DNA of 64,000 nt from Globodera rostochiensis (Eukaryota; Nematoda; Chromadorea; Rhabditida; Heteroderidae). Below, piece after piece: positions 24,208 to 38,547 of the stretch. The translations under genes and the position numbers were made by a program. Every line of letters starts with the position of its first letter. Position 1 is the first letter of the stretch. The DNA lies in the NCBI GenBank assembly GCA_018350325.1, contig JAEVLN010000041.1, positions 314,682-378,681 on the forward strand. The letters are read 5' to 3'. Below the pieces are notes generated by a model that saw nothing but the letters and a program-made list of their open reading frames with translations, ran no database searches and was not told the DNA's origin.

Positions 24208-25949
24208 ATGGTTTTAACTAGAAGCAAAAAGTATTGTGGTGCTACTATTGAAAATTCTGATGATGATGAGGTCGTTAATTTGAATGGCATCCAAATGGAA
24301 AGATGGGAGCATATCGGCAATTTTCCGGTGAGTTGAATTCTGAAATTCTCTATTCCTGGATCTGACTGTATCTTCCTCCATTTTAGGAAGATTTCTTGTC
24401 GAAATTTGTTGCTTTTGTCAACATGAAATTGGTCCGACGCAACTTATTGCCAATTGAAGGATGTGAAGAAGACGTGCGCTGGTATTTATTTTACAAAACT
24501 AAATTAATTTTCTCCATAAAAAGTGGGAACGATTTTTGAGAGATATAACTTCCAAAAACTTACAAATCAATTTGTGTAGCATATTTCAGCTTCTATCGCT
24601 GTTCGCAATGGCCAACAATTGAATGTCCCATCAATATGCGCTCCCAACTTTTGATTTGTTCTGGGAAAAAGCATTACGTTGTCGGACAAGGGAAGCATTT
24701 GCACTGCAAATATGCGACCAATAGCCGGGATGGAAGCGAAGGGCAGCGACTGGAAGCAGAAACAATGCAAAAAGAGGGCGATGGGAAGGGGGAGGGACGG
24801 CAGCAAAAGACGCAAAAGCCGAAGGAGGCGAAGGCACAAAGAATTGGGACAAGCGGAGGTGGGCACAGAAACACAAAATTTGCGTTTTGTTTTATGAATT
24901 CCCTTCCCCCCCCCCGTTTCATTTAGTCGTAGTAAACTAACGAAAAAAGCGTGATATTTTTTAATTTTGTTATTCTTTTATATTTGACAACCAAAAAAGT
25001 GCGCCTAAACACTGGTTTTGCACAATTTTGGATGGGTCTAAAGGCATGACCGGAGTTTTGAATCAATTAATATATTCATTTTGTTTGAGAAATAAAATAA
25101 TGCGAAAATTACATTTGCAGTTGCCTCAGAAGAAACATTTTCCAATCACAACGGGGTGTTTAGTTATTTTTCCACAGCACAAACGAAGGTAAGTAAATCA
25201 TTGACCTATAACTTAATAGGAATACTAACAATAAGGCAACATTTTTAGGAGAAATTAGAAGAAGTAAAAGCGCGACTGGGACTCGAAGTTCCGGTGCGCT
25301 CATGTCCGCGATCCATGCGCTGCAAACACCGGAGAAACGGGTGCACTTTCAATGTAATTGTTCGCGATGAGCGCAAAGCAAATGCACCGCTACACTTTCC
25401 GCTGAAATTATTCGCACGAAATCAACACAATCACTCCGGGACAAGTCGAAACAAAAAACGGGTCGCATCGAAAACAACGAAACAAACCGACGGTGACAAC
25501 GACGAAGGGCAATCCGGACCCGAAATGGACACAACAGAAAATGAGCACAACCCGACAGAAAATACGGGCGAAGACGGCGGAATGGTCGGAAGACAACGTT
25601 TCAGTGACCGATTACGACGCATCGAAGTACTCAAACAGCAGAAAGAAGTAAGGAGAGCTTAACCGTTGGGGCTGGAGGGGAGGGGGGGGGGGGTAGAGGA
25701 TCGTGGCCCCGTTGGTCGAGGGCGTCATGTGTGGGTGGAAAATGGCTCCCACCTACGGGTCTGTAGGGGCTCAAGGTTGAATGGAGCATTGAAAATAATT
25801 GACAGATACGAACAGAAGAAGAGAAACAGGACAATGAAGTGCAACAAAAACATCGGAGGAAAATGCCACCAAAGGTTGTTGAACGTGACAAAATATCACT
25901 TTGTCAATGCGATTTGCATTTAGAGCGGACACCATTTTGCTTATTCTAA
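24208..25949 (+). CDS. Putative zinc-binding (FLYWCH/WRKY-GCM-like) protein
   Basis: Six exons in consistent phase (24208-24327, 24387-24481, 24590-24858, 25121-25188, 25249-25647, 25806-25949) give 364 residues. After an acidic N-terminus there are two Cys-containing modules. The first reads RCFYRCSQWPTIECPINMRS with a later HLHC. The second reads SCPRSMRCKHRRNGCTFNV with a later QHNHSG. Both have the C-x-C plus HxH look of FLYWCH or WRKY-GCM zinc folds. Lys/Arg- and Glu-rich segments and KPKEAKAQR suggest a nuclear, nucleic-acid-binding protein. It lies 0.3 kb from a FLYWCH/MULE remnant, so domestication from a transposase is possible but unproven. I do not recognise an orthologue. Confidence 0.65.
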
Positions 25950-26020
25950 ATTGTAAAGAAAAAAGAAAATTTTTACGAAAATAATGAAAAGCAACGAATG
26001 GAGTGACTCATGTTAAGGGA

Positions 26021-27190
26021 ATGTCGGATGCGGGTGGTTCACAATCGACGGATGGGAGAGGCGAGCCTCCATTGGCATCACTTACCATTCCGTCGAGCGA
26101 GCAGCGGCAGCAAATTTTGAGACAAATTTCAGACGAATTCGGACTGCAGTTTAACGCGCTTTTGTGAGAAATGGTTTTTCTTTTTTCATTTACGTAAATC
26201 TTACAAATTAGAGTCAATCATATCGAACAATGTTTTTTTTCGCTGATTGGAAATGTAGACGTAAGCCTGACACTCACCATCGACGTTACGCTTCTGACAG
26301 CAAAAATCGCCTGTCACCCGGCCAGACATTCATTATTGTTATTTTGTTTTGAGATTTGGTGAAAAACAAAAACAAATTCAGCGCCGAACCACCAATTCAA
26401 CCCGAAGTTACCTTTTTGTGGCCTTTGACTGATTGGAACCAATTTTTGTGGAGTGTTCGCGGCATTTTTTCAATGTTTTTCTTTGGCCTTCAATGCGATC
26501 GAACGACGAAGTATTTGGCAATTGATGGTGTGTGGAGAATAAATCATTGGAAGATTGCTTTACCTTTAAGGAGCCCGTCCTATGGAAGAAACTTCAACTA
26601 TTCCGGTGATTGAAGAGCCTGAAGACGACGACAACGACGGAGAGAGAGGAAACGGACACAGCGAGGACCCCAGCAGATTTTCCGTCGCTGTTCCCCACCG
26701 GCAAGTTTTGTGCCTATTCCGCAGGGCGTAATATTATCCATTAAGGGATTTGCCGCTGGAAAAGCTTGCTAATGATTTGATGTTGCGTTTAGTCCGAGTT
26801 CCTGGGTAAAAGTGGAGAAATCGGCGCTCAAAAAAATATTCAACTTTAGAAAACACATCCACTTTTTTCCATATGAGCAGCATCAGACGAAGGAAAACAA
26901 CAGCTTTTTATATTTCGAGGATTTGAATTTGTCGCAGGATGAGAGAGGCTGGATTCGTGTTGTTGAGGGGAATAATTGCGAAGACAACGATGTTGAAATA
27001 ACAATAAGTTTAAGCTGAAATTATTTAGAAACATTTAGGAAATCAAAAAGGAGCAGTGGCTGAAGGTTAATCGGGAACTGCTCACCTACGCTATTATGGG
27101 TATTCCAACGAATTGTGAAATGAAAATAATTTAATTAAATTTGAAGGAAAATGTTTGACTGTTTTTCAAATGATTTCAACTGGAAGCTGA
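26021..27190 (+). CDS. Unrecognised multi-exon protein
   Basis: Exon 1 (26021-26163) starts MSDAGGSQSTDGRGEPPLAS and ends at a GTGAGA donor. Later exons that chain in phase include RKPDTHHRRYASDSKNR, a Trp-rich exon (VTFLWPLTDWNQFLW), an acidic exon (IEEPEDDDNDGERGNG), RDLPLEKLANDLMLRLVRVP and SFLYFEDLNLSQDERGWIRV. A further exon near 27040 reads EIKKEQWLKVNRELLTYAIM and could continue to a stop near 27190. One junction (near 26699) needs a GC donor. I found no family match. The 3' end is uncertain because the exon at about 26860-27018 also runs into a stop. Confidence 0.45.
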
Positions 27191-27625
27191 AAGAAGAGGC
27201 GATTCGCAATGGCGCAATTGACATATACGATACGTTTAAGCCTCACAGAATTGACGTAAATAAACTTTGGTTTTTTGTTGACAGTTCCATTACATTTATT
27301 AAATTTGTTGTTTTTCAAAATAATGTTACTACTGTAAATTGTATTATGAAGTTTTAGAGGCAATATATTGGTCATTGGAAAAAATTGTTTTTTTTTTTTT
27401 GTTTACCCATGGAAAAATACAATAGGGGGGGGGGGAATTTTCAGCACTGAATTTTAAACATCTATTTTTACGCAATGTTCCCCTCTAATTCAAGCTCCCC
27501 AACCAAGTCCAGACAAATATAAGCGTAACTCTTAGCAGAACATACAGAGAATCTCAATATTCTTATGCTGATTGATAATCGCTAAAAGTCTTTTAACCTT
27601 AAGGGCATTTATTTTCTACGCAGAA

Positions 27626-30600
27626 ATGGGCAGCACAAAGAAACATTCCAAGAGGAAAGGATCGGAAAAACTTGAGGAGGAAGTGGAAAAACATTGTATT
27701 TGCGATTCAATGTTTTTTTTTAATTTTTTATGGCTGAACATTTTTGCTTTTTAGGGACTATACGACTTTGATGATTTGTTGCGACTATTGCTTAGTTTGG
27801 TTTCACGTTGAATGGTACTTTTGACGTATAATTTTGTTAATAAGCAATTTTTCTAACAAATTTAGTGTTAAAGTGACAGAAACAACCGCAAAAATTATCA
27901 AAAAATTTGCTTGCAATTTTTGCTCGGACAAGGACCCGAAATGTGTGACAATTTACAAAAAATGGGCGAAAGGCGTTGCGACAGAGCAAAAGGCGTCAAA
28001 AAGCGATAAGAAGAAAGGTTTTATTATTCAACAATTTAGTCAATAAATATTATTTTTGTGCAATTTCCGGTGCAAATAAATCCGGAGGAGAGGAATCGGC
28101 GGAGGAGAAAAAGATAAAAAGCATTGAAAAGCGGAAAGGAAGAGACCGAAGCACTCCGAAGCAAAGCGTAAAAAGCCATATAAGTGCTGTTAAAAGAACA
28201 ATTTTATAAAATTCAAAGACTTTCATCATAATTATTTAGTTGAAAAGAGAGAAGCTGCCGTGGACGACACGAAAACTGAAGACGAGTCGAACAACAAAGA
28301 TACGAAGAAGGCTAAGACGGCACAAACAAAGGTCAAACGGGAACAAAGTAAGACGCCCGACAGTGACTGGACGCCGAAGGATCGCCCATTTTTGGGCACG
28401 TCAATCACAGCTCAGCAGAAGCATCAGCTCGAATTGCAGGAAACAAACCCGAATTTGCGCTGCAAAAAATGCATAGGTTTTGTGGTTGGGCAAAATGTCA
28501 TAAGATAGTGGAAACTTTATAGAAGATTTTTGCTAAATTCTCTGAAAATATCATTATTTTAATTCACATTACGAGGTTTTGGTTATATTTGTTAATGAAT
28601 GTCTAAATGGCGTTTCACCTATTTTAGGAATAAGAGAAATTGAATCAATTTTTAGGGTGTTTCCGTGAAAACAATTGTGGAAAATGTTTTACGTGTGTTC
28701 AAAATGGTGGAAAGTGTTGCATGGACCGAATTTGTGTACAGGTTGAGGAACTGCTAAAGCAACAGGTGGAGACAAACATTTAATTGAATGACTGCATTTA
28801 TACTTCCTATACTCTCTTAAAAAGATATGTTTTAAGGTTGCCAAAATGGTCGATGAAGAAGAGGGAATGGGAAGTGGAGAATTGGGCCAAAAAAAGAGCA
28901 GAAAGGGCAGAAAGCCCAAAAATATTAGCGCCAAAGCTGAAGAGGCGAAGACGAAAGGGGTGACGGGGAAAAACCATCGCTTTGACGAGGCACAGCGTCG
29001 GCACACTTCGGACGAGTCGACTGTAAATGTGCAATTGAAAAGGGCTTACGACAATTGGATGCGCCGTCGGAACAAAAGCAATGGCTGCAGCAGGACAGCC
29101 GTTCTTCAGCAGGTCGTTGTTTAATGAGAGGGGGGGGGCAAGCAGAAAGAATAGGGAATGAATCATTGACGTATTGGAACCTACGATTGGTGGGTGGCAA
29201 GAATGTCCGATGTCCGGCCTCTTGATTTGAGAGCTTCTCAAAATTGCTTTTTGAAAAAAAGATTTTAGGAAGATTTGCAATGCAGTGGCCTGGGTTGCAC
29301 ACATTCAGCTCGAATTGGCTCCAGATACTGCTCGGACAGCTGTGGAGTAGCATTGGCAAAAGTATTTTTGTTTCTTTGTCTGTATTTTTTAATATATTTC
29401 AGCAAAGACTGAAAGAGATTCTTCCCCAACGGTTCAATGTGTTCTTTGAAACTGCGCCGAATAGTCAAACGGAGAACAGTGAACAAGTTCAGCAGATTCA
29501 AGGGAAAGTAGGGGAAATCAATGGCAAATTGGACGAGTTGGAGCAGTGGAAGAACAATGTTCATCGATTTGTGGTGGCTTTGAAGAACAACACCCAACCC
29601 ACCAGTCCCCAAAAAAAGCCGAACGCTGATGAGAATATGGTAATGGGCGTCATGTCCTCCGGGCGCTCTTATTTTCGAAAAACGATTTTGAACGTTTACA
29701 GTTGGTTGGATGTCCGGTGTGCCACGGTGAATTTCCGATGCGCGAAAGTTGCAGACACATTCATATGTGTTTTGTGCGGTCTGAACGACAAACAACTTAT
29801 GGGACGGATTATCTGGTGGAAAAAAAGATTTTATAATGTCAAACATTTTTTGTTTAAGATACCAAACAACCAATATAATTTATACTGTGAGGAGTATAAC
29901 AAAATTGATCGTACGTATTGCAAAAGGCTTCGGTTCGCGTGTTCGGAGCATTACAGGGATGAGTACGGCTTAGAGGTAATGACGCCATTGGGTTTAACGG
30001 AAATGTTTTGTTTCTATTACAAATATTAGATGTGTGGATGCCCACTAAGCTGGTACAAGAAGGGAGGGTCGCTCGAATTCCACGAATTGTTTTTGTCGTT
30101 GGACGATTTTATTGGGGACGATGGGTTCTGTCAGGAAAAGCAGAAAAGTTGCCGTGATCACAAAAACTGGGTTCAGGTGGGTACTAAACGCAGTTGGGTT
30201 TATGGCGTGGGAAATGCACCTTAAGAATTAACATTTTTTGGGAAAATTGCTTAACAAAATGCTATAAAAAGCAAAAAAATACACCCCTAGGAATCGAGTT
30301 TTCCCTCCTCCCCGAAAAAATCGTCGTTATCATAGTAAAACACAAATTTTTTAAGCTGTCCTAGAAGAAATCCGCTTACAATGCGATTTTTAATTATGGT
30401 CGTGTAAACTGCGATAGAGCTCTTTTGTTGACGAATTCGTAATATCATAGCCTTAGAATGGAGTCGCTCGGTTTATGATATTTAGGAAAATCCATGTGTT
30501 ATTCTTCAAATTACTGTGTATTCCCATAATACAGGAAACTTGCTTCTTTTTTAGACAGCATTCAGTCTGATTGACAACGAGAGATTAAATTTGCTTAACA

Positions 30601-30695
30601 AATATGAAGAGTTGTGCGAACAACGACGCAGTTTACAACTGAAGCTCCTCCAAAGAGGCGATATTCTTACCCTTTTATGTAATAGTGCTGATTAA
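27626..30695 (+). CDS. cfp-1: CXXC-type zinc finger protein 1 (CFP1), SET1/COMPASS subunit
   Basis: CFP1 brings the SET1/COMPASS H3K4 methyltransferase to unmethylated CpG-rich promoters in the nucleus. Domains follow the family order. PHD finger: HCIC, then DYTTLMICCDYCLVWFHVEC, then FACNFC. After basic linkers, a CXXC zinc finger rebuilt across an intron: RCKKCIGCFRENNCGKCFTC, then GGKCCMDRIC. Next a Lys-rich region, then CSGLGC-RYCSDSCGVALA and LKEILPQRF, a coiled coil (QIQGKVGEINGKLDELEQWK), the Cys module CPVCHGEFPMRES, and CEEYNKIDRTYCKRLRFACS-EHYRDEYG with CGCPLSWYKK. It ends LTLLCNSAD at 30693-30695. The donor after HCIC (about 27705) is not GT (see findings). A MITE starts 8 bp after the stop. 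Exon edges at 28018-28250 are approximate. Confidence 0.92.
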
Positions 30696-30703
30696 CTTTT
30701 CTT

Positions 30704-31158
30704 GGCAATCCTTAAGAATGGGGGTCCCGAATTTTTTTTCAAAAAATTAAAACATTTTATAAAGTCGTAAAAAATAGTTTTTAGGGCTGTTCTGGGACGT
30801 AGAATCCGAATCTGACCTCCATTTCGCCCGATTTCGAACCCCGGACCCGAATTTTTCGAAAAATTGATTTTTCAAATTTTACAAAAAAAAAAATTTAAAG
30901 GTCGTTTCCGGGCTTTTCTGATGCGTAGAATTCGAATCTGATATGTAAAAATCCAAATTAATGCGTTTGGTTGTTTGTTTTTGCAAAAGAATAGGTTTTT
31001 TGAAAACGAGGGCTATTACCAAAATCAAGTAATTGATAAAAATCTTAGACAAAATCTAATCTCAGATTCGTGATCAGCACCCCTGAAACCCCTCGGATAT
31101 AAATTTTTAGCTCAAATAACAAAGTATGGAGTAGGGATCCCCATTCTTTAGGATTGCC
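30704..31158. mobile_element. hAT-like TIR element just after the cfp-1 stop
   Basis: Ends GGCAATCCTTAAGAATGGGG and the near-complement at 31133-31158, with a perfect CTTTTCTT duplication (30696-30703 and 31159-31166). The interior contains the dispersed TTCTGGGACGTAGAATCCGA type sequence also found near 40870 and 44465. Confidence 0.9.
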
Positions 31159-31294
31159 CTTTTCTTGCTATTAAATTTTTTCTCAAAATGACCTAAACAA
31201 ATAATTGCTGAGCGAAACTGTCATAATCCAACCAACGGGAATTTCAAATCAACACAAATTAAACGAGAACATTTCGGGATGTAGTGATTTCCGA

Positions 31295-33528
<2,234 letters not shown>

Positions 33529-33563
33529 TTATTCTGGCGTTGACAAAAAGAAGCTAAAACAAA

Positions 33564-34335
33564 TACCGTATTCACTCTTGTAATTCCACACTCTCTGATA
33601 ATTCCACACTCTCTAATAATTCCGCACTTTCTGAGGATGTTGAAAAATAATTCCACACTCTCTAATAATTCCCCACCTCATTTAACGACTAATTCGAAAA
33701 AATTCAATCTTAGGAGTGTTTGGATTATTGCATTTTATTAAGGAATTATAGGGGTGCATTTTTTAAAAATTTGAAAAGTCAATCTTTAGGGGTGCATTTT
33801 TGGAGTTTATTGCATTTTTCTTAAGGAATTTTTTGAAAAAAAAATTGGATGTTAGAGGTGCATTTTTGGGTTTTATTACATTTTTCTTAAAGAATTTTTC
33901 CAGAAGAAAATTTTCTCCAAAATCAATTTAGGGGTCAAATTTTTGTGTTTACCCAGGGGTCGTTTCGAAAATTTTCAAAAATAAGGACAGATACGACTTC
34001 TGGTTTTACTCGATACCAGGGCCGTAAAAAGCCCGGCGGTGCCAACCGATAGGCGCCGCCGGGAAAATTTTTGAATTTTTTGATGGGATTTGGTAAAAAA
34101 TTGGTCAAAAAACTACAAATGTTACAACCAAAAGGGTCCTCAAAAATTTTTTGTGAGAAGTTGGAAGGAAATTGGGTGAAATGAAGAAGAATTTTCGTGT
34201 AGAAAGAACATATCACCAAACAGTTGAAAAATAATTCCACACTCTCTGATAATTCCACACTCTCTAATAATTCCGCCCTTTCTGAGGAGGTTGAAAAATA
34301 ATTCCGCATGTGGAATTACAAGAGTGAATACGGTA
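33564..34335. mobile_element. 772-bp TIR element with TA-flanked ends
   Basis: A perfect 27-bp inverted repeat (33564-33590 and 34309-34335) starts TACCGTATTCACTC. The flanking TA on both ends fits a Tc1/mariner-like TA target. The subterminal regions repeat AATTCCACACTCTCT-type blocks at both ends, and the centre has AGGGGTGCATTTTT repeats. It lies 36 bp upstream of the helicase ATG. Confidence 0.88.
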
Positions 34336-34339
34336 CATA

Positions 34340-35020
34340 TTGACCCAAATAAAATCGGGAATTAATTATTAGATGTTCTTTAGACGTCAGGTATGATGTT
34401 TTGCTCTGGCAAGCACGAAATCACCGCCCAGTTTTCACAAAATTAATTCCTAGGTTACGGGTCGGCAAATGGGGCTAAAATAGGCCTGCTCTCTCATTGA
34501 ACCCTCAACTTGTGGCGGTGTTGAATATTTGGAAGTGTGGAGAGATTGCGTAAAGCAAGAATTAAAAAGAAGAAGAAAAAAGAGAGAGAGAAAATATACA
34601 GCAAAATGAAAGCTGCTAGAATAATCGATAATACAATCAGTCACTCATGCCGTTATTTAAAAAACCTTCATACAAACATAATAGGTATTTTTGGGCAAGA
34701 AAATTTTTTTTCTATATATTTTTTTGGGTATTTCCGCATTTTGCGACCCCCTCCCCAAATTTGCTGAAAACATCATATATAGGGTTTTTCAAGGGTCCCA
34801 GACCCGAATTAGAACAATTTTTCGAAAATTCAAAATCATTCAAAAAGCATAAATTAGAAAGAAAAACCAAAAGATATCGAATTCATGTTTTTGAATGATT
34901 TTAAAATTGGGATTGAGCTTTGACGTTATGTCAAAAAAGAGAATTACAGTAGAAATCCTTGCAGTCTAGCGGGTTCGAACCCCTGGCTCAGAGCAAAAAT
35001 ACATTGTTTGTGTTGTATAA
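34340..35020. other. Repeat-like AT-rich spacer
   Basis: No supported exon. A GGGTTCGAACCC box near 34970 resembles a tRNA B box but no tRNA can be folded around it. Confidence 0.4.
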
Positions 35021-35029
35021 ATACAGGGA

Positions 35030-36025
35030 ATTTCTATCTTATATGTCCCTCGCTCAGAAATGGATAAGTTATATATCATTCAACTCGCCTCGTCGAGCTG
35101 TTTACGAATCTGCAAAAATTTTGAGTCGCTCTCGATTCAGAGCAAAGTTATGGCTCCTCAAAGTTGGCCAAAAACCATAGGGGGACCTTTTGGCCAAAAT
35201 TTTTGGGAAATTTTTTTACACTAAAAAGGGTCTGAAAATGAGTTATTGACACGGAAAATAGCAGCCAAAGTACCGCACACTCGACTACGGCGGCCAGTAG
35301 GTGGGGCGAGACTCCGGGCTCCGGAAGAAGTCCGCGCGTGACCCGGCTGGGGGTCTCGCGCGCGCCCGCTCCGCGGGTCCCCGCGCGCTCGCCCCCCAGT
35401 GGCGCTCGTCAGACTTCTTCCTCCGCCCTCCGTCTCGCCCCACTACTTGCTCCGTCATCGCATGCTCGCTGTTGGCGGGCCGTTACACGGCCTTTCATTG
35501 TCGTTTTTCTTAAAATTTAAGCCGGTTCAAAAACCCTATTAAATTCTCAATTTTGATTTTATTCAAATATTTCGTAATTTTAAAGCCTATATGAGTTATG
35601 TTTGCCATTTTTTAATCAGTGGACAACTGAGTTCCCAGTCAAAAGACACTTTAGTCCTGGGCTCATAACTTGCGTCAAAGTGCTTGCCCCCGATTAATTT
35701 TTGCATATTCGTGCTCAGCTCAGCGAGCTCTGTCGATTGAGCTATAAAAAGTAAATTCGGTCACACCCCCATAAACTACAATTTTACCCGAATCGTAATC
35801 AGTGCATTAAATATTTGAGACACTATTTAGAATAAAAAAATTTCCCAAAAATTTTGGCCAAAAGGGTCCCCCCTATGGTTTTTGGCCAACTTTGAGAGCC
35901 ATAACTTTGCTCAGAATCGAGAGCGACTCAAAATTTTTGCAGATTCGTAATCAGCTCGACGAGGGGAGTTGAATGATATATAATTTATCCATTTTCGAGC
36001 GAGGGACATATAAGATGGAAATACC
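35030..36025. mobile_element. Large foldback element with a GC-rich loop
   Basis: Arms of about 190 bp (35030-35222 and 35825-36022) are inverted copies with few mismatches; both contain GTTGGCCAAAAACCATAGGG or its complement. The loop carries a GC-rich island (35288-35470) that is itself palindromic: GGGGCGAGAC at 35306 against GTCTCGCCCC at 35432. No transposase. Confidence 0.85.
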
Positions 36026-36261
36026 TAAATACAGTATGCCAACATTTTTGAATTCCACTTCACCACGCGTGCAAATTTCCAAATCTTGGGGCGTAAGTTA
36101 TAGTGAGGCAAACATTGATTTTTAAGAAAAATTGTTCGAATTCGGGTCCGGGTTTCGAAATTGGTCGAAATGGAGCTCAGATTCGATTTCCCCGACCCCA
36201 AAAACCCATAGAAACACGTTTTGCATGACTTTTAAGAAAAATTTCATTTTTTTCCCAAAAT

Positions 36262-36500
36262 ATTTCAGGTTTTAATCTCAACCAAATCGAACAAATAAGA
36301 TGCCATTCGAAAGATCTAAGCTTTTAAAAGCTATTGTTAAGCCAAAGCTAAAGGATTAGAAAATTAGTTTTTCCAATAATATGAAAAAACCCCGATTTTG
36401 GGTGTTTTTCACACTTAACTTTTTTTTAAATGAATTAAATTAAAGCTTTCAAATGGCATCTTATTTGTTCGATTTGGTTGGGTTTAAACCTGAAATAAGT
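36262..36500. mobile_element. Foldback repeat upstream of ZCCHC4
   Basis: TCGAACAAATAAGATGCCAT near 36285 is inverted near 36457-36476 (ATGGCATCTTATTTGTTCGA), with paired AAACCTGAAAT-type ends. The loop is about 130 bp. Confidence 0.75.
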
Positions 36501-36630
36501 CTTGTGTATCCGTCTGAGAAATTACAAAGAACACTGCCGAACCGAATTTAGTTAAATAACAAATTCGTCACCCTAAAGAGCTTTTATTTTTAGATCTTTT
36601 TATGCTGTGTTCTCAAGAAGAAATGTGATA

Positions 36631-38547
36631 ATGAAAAAAGGATCACCAACAATAAAGCGCAAAAAGTTGAGAAACAAAGATGTTTTGGAAAAATGGGCGG
36701 GGCCATCAAATGCAAAAGCCTTTACAAGAGAGCGTTCAAATCTCAGAATAATCGAAGAGCATCAAATTCCTTCTGCTGCTATACCTGAGTGCAAGCATGG
36801 TTCGGCAGTTCTGCTTTTCTATAAATATTTTTTATATGCACAATTATATTATCCGTTCCCCGAATTTCATTTTCATAATGAGCATGTTTTATTACAAAAA
36901 GAATTTTTGTTTAGGACCGTGCCTTTTGTTTTCGAACGAAGACGGCTCTAATAAATGGTTTTCTTGCTCCGTTTTTCGTTCCAAAAAACGATGTCCTTTC
37001 GCCGTAACCGTCGATCGAAATGGTGCACTTCAACCGTACAAATCCGAGAGAAATATTGCTTCTTTACCAATTGAAGAATATGGGAAAGTCAGTAAAAAGT
37101 ACGGATAGAATATTAATATTCAAAAGGTGTCACCCCGCAGGGAATATAAAAAAATCAAAACTTTAAACAGTTTTTTGAGGTATGAAAATTTGGCCAGTTC
37201 GGGAACAGTTCCGTTTTGGTGGTGCAAATGCTGTGCTAATTATTTTGGGACTGAGGAGCACGTACATAAGTTGGACGGGCCTTATTACGAATGGAAGAAG
37301 CCCTTCCAATTGCTCGAACCTTTGCGTGACGATGCTGGTGAAGCGGTGAATAATGAATTCATTCAGCGCAAGAATTGCTTATTGGTTTTTAGCAATACTT
37401 TTTCTCATCGGAGACCACCGACCTGTTGAGAAATGTCATTGAAGCGGAACATTTCGATTCGATCCTTTGCATTGGCGTGCCCACACTTTTTGAGCAGCTT
37501 AGGCAAAGCAACATAAGGGCGTTTTTATTGGACTATGACGACCGATTGGTAATTTTGTCATATGCTAGCAAAAGCTTTTCGGGTTTTTAAATGTTTGGTT
37601 TCGCATTAAAGGCTTCGTTTTATGCTCCAAGTGAATTTGCTCGCTTTTCTATGCTTGTTTGTCACTTTTACGTGGCCATTTCGCGGAGTTACCTTTGTGA
37701 ATTTCTCCGGGGAAGTCAAAAATTGCTGTGTTTGTGTGACCCTCCGTTCGGCGTCCACGTTTCGGCTTTAATGCGGACTCTCACCACACTCCGTAAAATG
37801 TTTTGTTCGGTTTCTGCCAAAAAACGGTTCGCCATTCCTCGGAAAATTTTCTTTTGTATATCGTAACAAATTTATACAGACTTTCCGTGTTTAACGTCAC
37901 TCTTTTTCTGCCATATTTTGTTGGTAAGCATTTGAAGGAGCACTCTTTGACTATGGTTGACTTTATGGTGAGTGCTTTTATTTGAAGGTGTTGGGGGAAT
38001 TCATACTAATATTATAATTTTGAGGTAACTTATTCAAATCATCGACATTTCTCGAGGCCTCAGAAGAGTGTCGTCCGAATGTTCACCGATTTGGCAAATT
38101 ATTCCTTTGCTTTGCCGACCGAAAAGGGCTATCATTTTTGCGAGCCGTGCAACAGATTTGTTGCGGAGAAAAACAAACATTGCTGGAAGTGTGACGATTG
38201 CACATCGAAGGTATAAAGAAAAGTCGGGGGATATATTTGAACTTTTTCAAGGATGGCACTCCGTATTCCCATTGCGATGTATGTGAGCGGTGAGAATTTT
38301 TGTTTTGTTAATCCCTTGGCCGGTTACGCAAAACGAGTACGTCTCTTTGCGGACGTAAATTTTAGATTCAAGGATTACACCAAATGTTATTTTCGGGGGA
38401 AACCTAGCCATAAAACTCATAATACGATCACATACTTCGCCTAGTTGAACTAATGACTTTAGGTGTGTTCGACAAACGTACAGACATTGCCGGAAATGCT
38501 CGGCTTGTCATTTGAAGGGTCGTTGTTTTGGAATGAAAATGGTCTAA
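36631..38547 (+). CDS. ZCCHC4: ZCCHC4-type 28S rRNA N6-adenosine methyltransferase
   Basis: Nine exons chain in phase (36631-36799, 36915-37087, 37127-37345, 37393-37548, 37612-37826, 37880-37967, 38025-38210, 38252-38289, 38463-38547) to 442 residues. The N-terminal GRF-like zinc module reads ECKHGPCLLFSNEDGSNKWF with CSVF and RCPFAV. The Rossmann-fold part has ILCIGVPTLFEQL, AFLLDYDDRL and the catalytic DPPFG (the DPPF/NPPF motif of m6A enzymes), then LFLPYFVGKHL. The Cys-rich C-terminal block (GYHFCEPCNRFVAEKNKHC, CDDCTSKDGTPYSHC, CERCVRQTYRHCRKC) aligns with human ZCCHC4. The human enzyme methylates 28S rRNA. The protein ends GRCFGMKMV, so the final CCHC knuckle and basic tail of the human protein are missing. 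Confidence 0.93.

Noticed and set aside
34955..35000. tRNA gene around GGGTTCGAACCC
   Set aside because: Only a B-box-like match; no acceptor, D or anticodon stem can be formed nearby.
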